Part shown: piece by piece, positions 5,488-11,766 of the stretch
Layout: every line of letters begins with the position of its first letter
Numbering within the stretch: the first letter of the stretch is position 1
Source: a virus
Length of the DNA stretch: 20,129 nucleotides
IMG/VR virus record: IMGVR_UViG_3300023439_000008
Span: 1-20,129 of that record
Strand: one strand, 5' to 3'
Program-made: the position numbers and the translations under genes
Notes under the pieces: model-generated
What the model was told of the DNA's origin: nothing
The model's database searches: none
Seen by the model: only the letters and a program-made list of their open reading frames with translations

Positions 5488-7121
5488 TGGACGTGCAGGC
5501 AATCAAATTGCGCTCCGATCTGACGATCGGGCAGGAGAATCCGCAACGCGAGCAAGGCTCCCGCATTCTGAATGCGTGGCTGGCCGAGCGCAGACTGAAT
5601 GAACGGGCTGCCACCGCATCCACATCGGGGCGCAAAATAAAAACAGGCAGGCGTAATTATGCCGGCGCTGCCATTTCCCGGCTGAATTCCGGCTGGGGAA
5701 CCGTGCCGACGCCGCCGAACTGGCATATCTGGCAGGGCCTGCAGTCCCTGCGCACCCGCTCCCGCGAACAGTCGCGCAATAATGATTATGCACGCCGCTT
5801 TATCGCCATGGTCAAATCCAACATCATCGGCCCGAACGGCATCATCATGCAGTCGAAAGCCGCCGATCCGGACGGTCAGGCTGATAAACTGGCACAGGAT
5901 GCCATCGAATCGACATGGGGCGAATGGTCGCGCTACTGCGATGCCGCCGGTCGGCTGACGCTGACGGAAATGTGCCGCCTGATTATCGCCACCGTAGCCG
6001 TGGACGGCGAATGCCTGGTGCGGCGCGTCAATGCCGGCCCGTATGCGTTTCAGTTGAAATTGATTGACCCGGAACTGCTCGATATCCGCTACAACGAAAC
6101 CCGCCCCGGCGGCAACCGCGTCCGCATGGGTGTGGAAATGGATAAACACGGCAAGCCGCTGGCTTATTACCTGCTGGATGACGCTCACGCCGATCTCTAC
6201 CAGTCCAGCTATTACACGGGCAAACATATCCGCGTGCCAGCCGATGAGATACTGCACCTGTATCTGCCGGAAATGATCGATCAGTCGCGCGGCGTGCCGT
6301 GGATGGCATCGGCGCTGGTGCGCATGAAAAACCTGCACGGATACGAAGAGGCTGCCGTGATTGCATCGCGCATCGGCGCATCGAAGATGGGGTTTTTCCA
6401 TGCCGCCGATGGCGAAGGCCCCGAGGCGCTGGCCGATGATGAAACCCCGGACGGCGAATTCATTCAGGATGCCGAGCCGGGCGCGTTTGAGGTGTTGCCT
6501 GAAGGCTATGATTTCACCGCCTTCAACCCCGATTATCCGCATCAGCAGTTCGGCGACTTCGTCAAAGCCACTTTGCGCGGCATCGCATCCGGCCTCGGTG
6601 TGGCCTACAACGGTCTGGCCAACGATCTGGAGGGCGTCAATTTCTCATCCATCCGCGCCGGCGTACTCGAAGAGCGCGAACAGTGGAAAACATTACAGCA
6701 ATGGTTCATCGATGCGTTTATGCGCCCGGTATTCGAGTCCTGGCTGGATATGCAACTGGCCATCGGCACGATCAGGGTGCCAACCAAGGCCGGCGTGCTC
6801 AAGCCGCTGCCGCAGGATCGCTTTGAAAAATTCCGCAAGGTTTCATTTCAGCCACGCCGCTGGGCATGGGTCGATCCGCTCAAGGATATGGCCGCCAACG
6901 AAAAATCAATCGAACTCGGGCTGAAATCCCGCTCCGAAATCATCCGCGACATGGGCCGCGATCCGGACGAGGTATGGGCAGAAATTCAGCGTGAAAACGA
7001 AACCATGGCCGCCATGGGTATCGATCTGCCTGCCGCTGCTGCAGCAGCCATGCAGCCTGCCGGCGCAAAATCATTGTTTGAATCCGAGCTGAGAGCTCAA
7101 CAGGAGACAGAACATGCCTGA
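5487..7121 (+). CDS. Portal protein, lambda B type
   Basis: This 544-residue protein (lambda gpB is 533) is the dodecameric ring at the capsid vertex through which DNA enters and to which the tail attaches. Recognisable segments of the lambda portal family are the Arg/Asn-rich segment RSREQSRNNDYARRFI (91-106), SNIIGPNG (111-118), LKLIDPELLD (190-199), DEILHLY (253-259), QSRGVPWMASALVRMK (266-281), and the long stretch DYPHQQFGDFVKATLRGIASG to NFSSIRAGVLEERE (349-398). The C-terminus has a short Ala-rich part that could include a processing site. It overlaps the preceding gene by one base and the protease-capsid gene by eight. Confidence 0.95.
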   Translation: MDVQAIKLRSDLTIGQENPQREQGSRILNAWLAERRLNERAATASTSGRKIKTGRRNYAGAAISRLNSGWGTVPTPPNWHIWQGLQSLRTRSREQSRNNDYARRFIAMVKSNIIGPNGIIMQSKAADPDGQADKLAQDAIESTWGEWSRYCDAAGRLTLTEMCRLIIATVAVDGECLVRRVNAGPYAFQLKLIDPELLDIRYNETRPGGNRVRMGVEMDKHGKPLAYYLLDDAHADLYQSSYYTGKHIRVPADEILHLYLPEMIDQSRGVPWMASALVRMKNLHGYEEAAVIASRIGASKMGFFHAADGEGPEALADDETPDGEFIQDAEPGAFEVLPEGYDFTAFNPDYPHQQFGDFVKATLRGIASGLGVAYNGLANDLEGVNFSSIRAGVLEEREQWKTLQQWFIDAFMRPVFESWLDMQLAIGTIRVPTKAGVLKPLPQDRFEKFRKVSFQPRRWAWVDPLKDMAANEKSIELGLKSRSEIIRDMGRDPDEVWAEIQRENETMAAMGIDLPAAAAAAMQPAGAKSLFESELRAQQETEHA

Positions 7122-9087
7122 TATCAACAAGAAAATCCTCAAACGCATGCAGGCCGAGCCGTTGCAGCGCGAATTCAGCATCGACAAACGCAGCATCGAT
7201 GAGTCGGCCCGCACGGTCGAACTGTCATTTTCATCCGAATTACCGGTCGAGCGCTGGTTCGGCGATGAGATACTCGATCATGGCACCGGTGCCATGCGCA
7301 TGAACCGACTCAATGATGGCGCTGCCCTGCTGATGGATCACAACGTCCGCGACCAGGTCGGGGTGATCGAATCAGCCCGTGTCGATGGCGACAGAGTCGG
7401 TCGCGCCGTGGTGCGTTTCTCCCGCGCCAAACGCGCCCAGGAGATTTTTCAGGACATCGTGGACGGCATCCGCTCGAAAGTGTCCGTCGGCTACCGCATC
7501 CATGAAGCCGTGCTGGAAAAAACCGGCGATGAGGGCGACACCTACCGGATTACCGACTGGGAACCGTTTGAGGTGTCGATGGTCAGCGTGCCCGCCGATG
7601 CCACGGTGGGCGTTGGCCGCTCAGCCGAACAGGCGGTGATTGATGCCGCCGATAAAGATGCACGATCCGAATCCGCAGCAGCGGGTAACAAGGCAGGCGC
7701 AATGCCTGAACAAAACTCAAAACGAGAGGAGGTTGTTATGCCAGGAGCAAACAACGAGGCAGCGCCCGCTGATCAGAATATTGATCTGGAAGCTGCACGC
7801 AAACAAGCCGGCGCTGACGCGCTGAAAGCAGACCGCAAGCGCGTGTCTGACATCGAATCCATCGGCGAGCGCGCCGAAAAGCAGCTCGGGCGCGATACCG
7901 TCGCCAAACTGGTGCGCGATGCCCGCCAGTCCGATACCACGGTGGACGCATTCCGCCAGACGATTTACGACGCCGTCATTGCCAAAGGCGCGGAACAGCG
8001 CAGCCCGTCTCTGGGCATGGGTGATAAGGAGGCCGGTTCGTTTTCGTTCCTGCGCCTGATGTCCGCCATGGCCGATCCGTCCAATACGGCGCTGCGTGAA
8101 GCGGCGGCATTTGAACTGGAAGTATGTGCGGAAACAGCCAAGCGCACGGGCCGCAAGGCCAAGGGAGCCATGATCCCGACCGATGTGCTGATGCGTGCTG
8201 TCGACACCACGGGGGCGGCATCCACCATCGCCACCGATACGCTGGCATCCAGCTTTATCGATCTTTTGCGCAATAAAATGCGCGTGCGCCAGCTGGGTGC
8301 CACCGTGTTGGGCGGTTTGTCCGGCAATATCAGCATTCCGCGTCAGAGCGGTGGTGCAACCGCTGCATGGGTGGCTGAAGGCGTAGCGCCGGCCCAGAGC
8401 ACGCAAACCTTTGATTCGGTCACGCTGGCTCCGAACGGTGTCGCAGCTGAAACACAGGTCACCACCCAGACCCTGATCCAGTCATCTATCGATATGGAAG
8501 CGATGATCCGCAACGATATCGCAACGGTAATGGCGCTGGCCATCGACCTGGGCTGCATCAATGGCTCCGGTGCGGGCGGGCAGCCGACCGGCATCCTCAA
8601 CACTGCTGGTATCGGCTCGGTTGCACTCGGTGCCAATGGCGCGGCGCTGACCAATGTCGATCCGCTGATTGATCTGGAGGCGGCGCTGTCCAATGTCAAT
8701 GCCGATGAGGGCAGCCTGGCTTATCTGACCAACAGCCATGTCATAGCGGCGCTGAAGAAGCTGAAAACCACCACCGGAGAATACCTGTGGACCAACGAGG
8801 CAGCCGGTGATTATCCGTCCGCCACACTGGGCAGCATCAACGGTTATTCGGTCGCACGCTCTAATCAGGTGCCGAGTAATCTGAGCAAGGGCACCAGCGT
8901 TGGCGTGCTGTCCGCCATGATCTTCGGCAACTGGTCTGATCTGATCATCGGCGAATGGGGCGCGCTGGACTTGCAGGTTGATCCGTATACCGGCGGCATC
9001 GGTAATGTGAAGGTGAAAGCCCTGCAGTTCGTGGACTGTGCGGTTCGCCATCCTGAGTCGTTCGCGGCCATCACCGACATCGTCTGA
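7114..9087 (+). CDS. Prohead protease-major capsid fusion protein
   Basis: This 657-residue protein joins two usually separate head proteins. Residues 18-170 are an HK97-type (S78) prohead protease: the likely catalytic His is H76 in LLMDHN and the Ser is S124 in KVSVGY, followed by WEPFEVSMVSVP. Residues 350-657 are an HK97-fold major capsid protein (PTDVLMRAVDTTG, then GNISIPRQSGG, AAWVAEG, QPTGILN, and a C-terminal VKVKALQFVDCAVRHPESFA). Residues 171-349 are a charged linker with helical stretches, probably a scaffold-like delta domain removed by the protease. The start ATG follows AGGAGA at 7102-7107. An in-frame internal start with a very strong ribosome site at 7738 would make capsid precursor alone, giving many capsid copies per protease. 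Confidence 0.92.
   Translation: MPDINKKILKRMQAEPLQREFSIDKRSIDESARTVELSFSSELPVERWFGDEILDHGTGAMRMNRLNDGAALLMDHNVRDQVGVIESARVDGDRVGRAVVRFSRAKRAQEIFQDIVDGIRSKVSVGYRIHEAVLEKTGDEGDTYRITDWEPFEVSMVSVPADATVGVGRSAEQAVIDAADKDARSESAAAGNKAGAMPEQNSKREEVVMPGANNEAAPADQNIDLEAARKQAGADALKADRKRVSDIESIGERAEKQLGRDTVAKLVRDARQSDTTVDAFRQTIYDAVIAKGAEQRSPSLGMGDKEAGSFSFLRLMSAMADPSNTALREAAAFELEVCAETAKRTGRKAKGAMIPTDVLMRAVDTTGAASTIATDTLASSFIDLLRNKMRVRQLGATVLGGLSGNISIPRQSGGATAAWVAEGVAPAQSTQTFDSVTLAPNGVAAETQVTTQTLIQSSIDMEAMIRNDIATVMALAIDLGCINGSGAGGQPTGILNTAGIGSVALGANGAALTNVDPLIDLEAALSNVNADEGSLAYLTNSHVIAALKKLKTTTGEYLWTNEAAGDYPSATLGSINGYSVARSNQVPSNLSKGTSVGVLSAMIFGNWSDLIIGEWGALDLQVDPYTGGIGNVKVKALQFVDCAVRHPESFAAITDIV
7724..7740 (+). 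promoter_or_regulatory. Internal ribosome binding site and start for capsid protein
   Basis: GAGAGGAGG (7724-7732) is followed after five bases by ATG 7738-7740, in the same frame as the fusion. It is the strongest Shine-Dalgarno-like sequence in the window, and it lies within the coding sequence exactly between the protease and capsid parts, where coding constraint alone would not explain it. Confidence 0.8.
7738..9087 (+). CDS. Major capsid precursor by internal initiation
   Basis: Initiation at ATG 7738 (Met 209 of the fusion) gives a 449-residue product beginning MPGANNEAAP. It holds an N-terminal charged helical segment of about 140 residues, comparable to the scaffolding delta domain of HK97 gp5, followed by the HK97 capsid fold. 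This length is normal for a stand-alone capsid precursor. The nested arrangement parallels lambda C/Nu3, where an internal in-frame start within the protease gene makes the scaffold; here it would make the capsid itself. The start site and frame are seen; production of the short form is inferred. Confidence 0.72.
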   Translation: MPGANNEAAPADQNIDLEAARKQAGADALKADRKRVSDIESIGERAEKQLGRDTVAKLVRDARQSDTTVDAFRQTIYDAVIAKGAEQRSPSLGMGDKEAGSFSFLRLMSAMADPSNTALREAAAFELEVCAETAKRTGRKAKGAMIPTDVLMRAVDTTGAASTIATDTLASSFIDLLRNKMRVRQLGATVLGGLSGNISIPRQSGGATAAWVAEGVAPAQSTQTFDSVTLAPNGVAAETQVTTQTLIQSSIDMEAMIRNDIATVMALAIDLGCINGSGAGGQPTGILNTAGIGSVALGANGAALTNVDPLIDLEAALSNVNADEGSLAYLTNSHVIAALKKLKTTTGEYLWTNEAAGDYPSATLGSINGYSVARSNQVPSNLSKGTSVGVLSAMIFGNWSDLIIGEWGALDLQVDPYTGGIGNVKVKALQFVDCAVRHPESFAAITDIV

Positions 9088-9094
9088 TGAGCGG

Positions 9095-9122
9095 CAGGGA
9101 GCGGCTTTCGGGTCGCTCCCTG
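9095..9122 (+). terminator. Hairpin with TTCG tetraloop after the capsid gene
   Basis: CAGGGAGCG (9095-9103) pairs perfectly with CGCTCCCTG (9114-9122). Inside it, G-T, C-G and T-G pairs extend the stem to a TTCG loop at 9107-9110, an unusually stable tetraloop. There is no T-run after it, so it is more likely a partial attenuator or an mRNA-stabilising 3' structure for the abundant capsid message than a complete intrinsic terminator. Confidence 0.65.
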
Positions 9123-9155
9123 AACTGATCATGCGATAACCACATGGAGGCTGTT

Positions 9156-9320
9156 ATGCAAATTGAACTGAAACGCGCCTGTCTGATCGGCGGTAAACAT
9201 CACGACATCGGCGATTCCGCCGAAGTAAACGAGCGCGATGCCCGCTATCTGATCGGCACCGGCGCGGCGACCGAAGCTGCAAAAAAGCCCGCACGCAAGC
9301 GCAAGGCGGCGGCTGAATAA
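9156..9320 (+). CDS. Small DUF7210-like head protein
   Basis: This encodes 54 residues from ATG 9156 with ATGGAGG at 9144-9150. It begins MQIELKRACLIGGKHHDIGD, continues with AEVNERDARYLIGTGAA, and ends in a Lys/Arg/Ala tail (KKPARKRKAAAE). This pattern, with a short beta-rich core and an LIGTGAA segment before a charged tail, matches small DUF7210-type proteins commonly found between the capsid and connector genes. It may occupy the lambda FI or D position, but it is too short to be either. Its stop overlaps the next start (TAATG). Function is unknown. Confidence 0.7.
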   Translation: MQIELKRACLIGGKHHDIGDSAEVNERDARYLIGTGAATEAAKKPARKRKAAAE

Positions 9321-9589
9321 TGGCCCTGGTCGAAAATCGCGCCGCGTTTTTTGCGGATTTCGGGGTGCCCGCAACGATTGCGGGCAATCCCGTCAGCGTG
9401 ATTTTCGATAATGAATATCTGGCGTCGCTGGGGGTGGAATCATCCAATCCGGTGGCGCTGGCCGATGATGCCGATGTGGTCGGCCTGGCGCACGGCGATG
9501 CCGTGGTGATCGGCGCGGTGAATTACACCGTGGCGGAAATCCAGCCGGACGGCACCGGATTCACGATCATCGAGCTGGAGAAAGTTTGA
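9320..9589 (+). CDS. Head-tail joining protein, lambda FII-like
   Basis: This 89-residue protein has the pattern of gpFII-type stoppers: a short N-terminal helix (RAAFFADFG), a first strand pair (ATIAGNPVSVIFDNEY), an acidic loop, ALADDADVVGLAHGDAVVIGAVNYTVAEIQPDGTG with the G-D-x-V-x-I-G/N-Y-x-V signature, and a final strand IIELEKV. It would cap the filled head and provide the tail-docking surface. It lies between the capsid block and the U-like gene as in lambda, and is coupled to both neighbours by stop/start overlap. Confidence 0.78.
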   Translation: MALVENRAAFFADFGVPATIAGNPVSVIFDNEYLASLGVESSNPVALADDADVVGLAHGDAVVIGAVNYTVAEIQPDGTGFTIIELEKV

Positions 9590-10005
9590 TGCATAAACGC
9601 ACCGCCATCCGCAACGCCGTGGTTGCAGCCCTCACCGGCTTAACCACCACCGGCGCGAATGTGTCGGTCGATCCGGTTTATGATCTGGATGCCGCCAACC
9701 TGCCTATGCTGGTGATCACCACCGGCGATGAATCGGTGGACATCGGTGCGCAGATCGGCGTGCGCACCTATCAGCGTGCATTGACGTTGAGCATTGAGGC
9801 TATCGCGAAAGCCAGAGTCGGGTTGGCTGATACGCTCGATCAGATCGCTCTGGAAGTGGAGGCGGCCATCAATACCGATCCCACACTGGCCGCTACGGCG
9901 CTGGATGCCGTACTCACATCAGTCCGGCAAAGCATGGAGAAAGGCAGCCAGCCGATTGGCCGCCTGTCGCTGGATTACGACATCACCTACGTGACGGAGG
10001 CATAA
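9589..10005 (+). CDS. Tail terminator-like protein (lambda U type)
   Basis: I start at ATG 9589, which overlaps the previous stop and follows GGAG at 9577-9580; an in-frame TTG directly upstream is not needed. The 138-residue product starts with an Arg-rich helix (HKRTAIRNAVVAALTGL), then VDPVYDLDAANLPMLVITTGDESV, the RALTLSIEAIAKA strand, and a helix LADTLDQIALEVEAAI. This order (helix, LP-x-L-x-V strand, long strand with E, helix with D-x-L-D) is that of gpU-like tail terminators, which cap the tail tube and join it to the connector. Its place before the tail tube gene agrees. Confidence 0.75.
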   Translation: MHKRTAIRNAVVAALTGLTTTGANVSVDPVYDLDAANLPMLVITTGDESVDIGAQIGVRTYQRALTLSIEAIAKARVGLADTLDQIALEVEAAINTDPTLAATALDAVLTSVRQSMEKGSQPIGRLSLDYDITYVTEA

Positions 10006-10009
10006 CACC

Positions 10010-10105
10010 ATGGCAACAAAACATGCATCGAAAAAAAACGAAAAAACAGACACCCGCGTCCCGGCATACGCCCCGCGCAAATCCGTCCAGGAGAATAAAT
10101 CATGA
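10010..10105 (+). CDS. 31-residue basic leader-like protein
   Basis: ATG 10010 is preceded by ACGGAGG at 9994-10000, and the stop overlaps the tail tube start (ATGA). The product is 31 residues and rich in Lys, Arg, Thr and Pro (MATKHASKKNEK, then APRKSVQENKS). It fills the gap between the terminator-like and tube genes exactly, and the tube gene's own ribosome site (CAGGAGAA) lies inside it. It may be a real small protein or a translational leader that couples tube synthesis. I recognise no family. Confidence 0.55.
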   Translation: MATKHASKKNEKTDTRVPAYAPRKSVQENKS

Positions 10106-11028
10106 CCGTATCCGCACTGAACAAGGCCCTGCTGGGCAAAATCGAAACTACGCCGGGCACGGATGCCGTGCCAACGGCGGCGGCCAATGCCATCCGCATC
10201 ATCACAGCCACCCCGAATCTGGATGTATCGCCGCTGGAATATGACGTGATCAAACAAACATGGGGCAAACTGGTTGGCCCGTCTGATGAGCGCGCCATGA
10301 CACTGGAGGTGGAATTTTTCATGCGCTCAGGCGGCGGCCTGGGCATCACCCCGGATTTCGCCCCGATTGCACATGCCGCATCGCATACCGTCACCACCAA
10401 TGCCGGTGTTTCAGTGTTGATCGATCCGATCACCGCGCTCGGTGCCGCCCGCCACACCGCCTCGTTTTATTATTATGAGGATGGTCTGCTTTATAAATTC
10501 ATCGGCGCGGTCTGCACTGCATTTTCAGCGGATTTTCCGCTTGACGGGCTGATTCGCGGCAAGGCCACCATTGCCGCGCCGTTCCTGGCCCCGACCGCAG
10601 CGGCGCTGCCTGCCGGCTTGAATTATCAATCCAGCGATCCGATCCAACCGCGCCCTGCCGATGTCATCACTGATGCAGGCACGCCGATCCGTGTCGGAAC
10701 ATTCTCGTTTGATTCCGGCATTGCCGGTGCCGTGCGCCGCCTGATTGGCGGCGCTGAGGCCAATATCACGGGCCGTGATCGCTCGAAAATCACCATCAGC
10801 AAGGATTCGCTCGGCACCATCGGCGATATCACCCGACTGACCAACGTCACCGCCGGTGCATTTTCCGCCGTCATGGGCAACGCAGGCAATCGTCTCACCC
10901 TGTCCAGCGCCAAAGCATATTACGGAACGTTCAAATCTGAGGATCAGGACAAGTTGATGATGCGCACGATTGATTTACTGCTGGCTGAAACCAATGGCGA
11001 CGACGCCTACCAGATTAAATTGGATTAA
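10102..11028 (+). CDS. Tail tube protein (major tail protein)
   Basis: This 308-residue, Thr/Ala/Gly-rich protein begins TVSALNKALLGKIETTPGTDAVPTAAANAI, the typical opening of siphovirus tail tube proteins of this family, in which a short helix is followed by E-x-T-P-G-T-D. It continues with long beta segments (MTLEVEFFMR, HTASFYYYEDGLLYKFIGAV, FSADFPLDGLIRGKATI). The strands would form the hexameric ring stacked into the tube, the role of lambda gpV. It follows a U-like gene and precedes the chaperone and tape measure as expected. CAGGAGAA at about 10089 is the ribosome site. The second half (DPIQPRPADVI onwards) may be an extra surface domain. Confidence 0.87.
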   Translation: MTVSALNKALLGKIETTPGTDAVPTAAANAIRIITATPNLDVSPLEYDVIKQTWGKLVGPSDERAMTLEVEFFMRSGGGLGITPDFAPIAHAASHTVTTNAGVSVLIDPITALGAARHTASFYYYEDGLLYKFIGAVCTAFSADFPLDGLIRGKATIAAPFLAPTAAALPAGLNYQSSDPIQPRPADVITDAGTPIRVGTFSFDSGIAGAVRRLIGGAEANITGRDRSKITISKDSLGTIGDITRLTNVTAGAFSAVMGNAGNRLTLSSAKAYYGTFKSEDQDKLMMRTIDLLLAETNGDDAYQIKLD

Positions 11029-11047
11029 AGGTCGATCGAAAAGGCAT

Positions 11048-11109
11048 CAGCCGCAGATGAACACGGATAAACACAGATAAAGACAAGCAAGTCTGCATCT
11101 TTGTGGCTG
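11048..11109. repeat. Imperfect inverted repeat with internal tandem decamers
   Basis: CAGCCGCAGATG (11048-11059) and CATCTTTGTGGCTG (11096-11109) are inverted copies, differing by one base and a two-base insertion. Inside lie three tandem decamers at 11051-11060, 11061-11070 and 11071-11080 (consensus ACACRGATAA), then AGAC-AAGCAA-GTCT as a tiny central hairpin (11081-11094). The whole is a 62-base fold-back unit. It resembles dispersed extragenic repeats (ACACGGATRAACACGGATAA type) that I recall from proteobacterial chromosomes. It sits between the tail tube and chaperone genes, upstream of the latter's ribosome site at about 11121-11128. Confidence 0.7.
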
Positions 11110-11131
11110 AGAAAATACTGCAGGAGAATCC

Positions 11132-11509
11132 ATGGCACTAAAATTACTCACCCGCAAAGACACCCCGATCAAAGATGAAACCATGGGGCTGGAGGTGCGT
11201 TTCGGGCGTCTGATGCCTGAGCATATCGCCATCATCCAGGGCTTGTTGCAGACGGCTGAGACACGCAATGTCGCAGCCGTCAAGGTCGGCATGTTCGCCC
11301 TGCGTGAAATCATCTCGGAATTGTCGGTAAAGGGCGAATCCTACGATGCACTGTCGCTGGGTTTTAATCTGGATCCGCGCGATGATGATAATGCACAGTT
11401 CCTGATGGGTCTGACCGCCATCGTCATCAATGAATTGCTGGTCACCGACGAGGCAAAAAAAAAGCAGTCAGAGCCGCCCGCGCTTATTGGGGAGGCAAGC
11501 GATGCCTGA
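11132..11509 (+). CDS. Tail assembly chaperone G-like (unshifted product)
   Basis: The zero-frame product is 125 residues, ATG 11132 with CAGGAGAA upstream. It is mostly helical (PEHIAIIQGLLQTAETRNVAAVKVGMFALREIIS, then NAQFLMGLTAIVINELLV), like the G chaperones that coat the tape measure protein during tail assembly. It lies between tube and tape measure genes as G does in lambda. Near its end is the A-AAA-AAG slippery site at 11458-11464; ribosomes that do not slip read on through KQSEPPALIGEASDA and stop at 11509. Confidence 0.82.
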   Translation: MALKLLTRKDTPIKDETMGLEVRFGRLMPEHIAIIQGLLQTAETRNVAAVKVGMFALREIISELSVKGESYDALSLGFNLDPRDDDNAQFLMGLTAIVINELLVTDEAKKKQSEPPALIGEASDA

Positions 11510-11766
11510 ACTGCCCGAATTCCGAACGCGGCGGGCCGCATCCGTCGCGCTGTCGATCCAGCGACCATGTCGAATGGATTGCCGGGGTGGAATCCAATGA
11601 TTGCCCGGTTATCGACATGCTCGAACTCTGGCCGGCATTCCGCGCCTATCAATTATTGCAACGCCATCACAGTTGGCCGCAAGCCGGCGGCTGGGCGGAT
11701 CAATCGCCGCTGCTCATTGATATGGTCGAGATCATAGACGCATGGGAACCATCTCCAAGCCAGTAA
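11132..11766 (+). CDS. Tail assembly chaperone GT-like (-1 frameshift product)
   Basis: Slippage by -1 at A-AAA-AAG (11458-11464) joins the first 111 residues of the G-like protein to 100 residues in the -1 frame (11464-11763, stop TAA 11764-11766), a 211-residue product. The extension has no in-frame start of its own near its beginning, stays open to the start of the tape measure gene (25-base overlap), and contains Cys 125, 128, 141 and 158 (a CxxC plus two), several Trp, and helices such as IDMLELWPAFRAYQLLQ. In lambda the T part binds the tube protein and brings it to the tape measure. The reading frame and slippery site are seen; the frameshift rate is unknown. Confidence 0.8.
11458..11496 (+). 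promoter_or_regulatory. -1 ribosomal frameshift signal: slippery site plus hairpin
   Basis: The heptamer A-AAA-AAG (11458-11464), within a nine-A run, is in the right phase for tandem -1 slippage and is the same heptamer as the E. coli dnaX site. Eight bases downstream a hairpin can form between 11473-11479 (GCCGCCC) and 11490-11496 (GGGAGGC) with one mismatch and a ten-base loop, a typical place for a stimulatory structure. Confidence 0.8.

Noticed and set aside
5397-6542. Long minus-strand open frame of 381 codons opposite the portal gene
   Set aside because: It lies wholly opposite convincingly homologous plus-strand genes, starts without a ribosome site and has His/Arg/Ala-rich composition typical of antisense to GC-rich coding DNA.
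7717-8406. Minus-strand open frame of 229 codons opposite the capsid
   Set aside because: Opposite the HK97-type capsid gene with composition of an antisense shadow.
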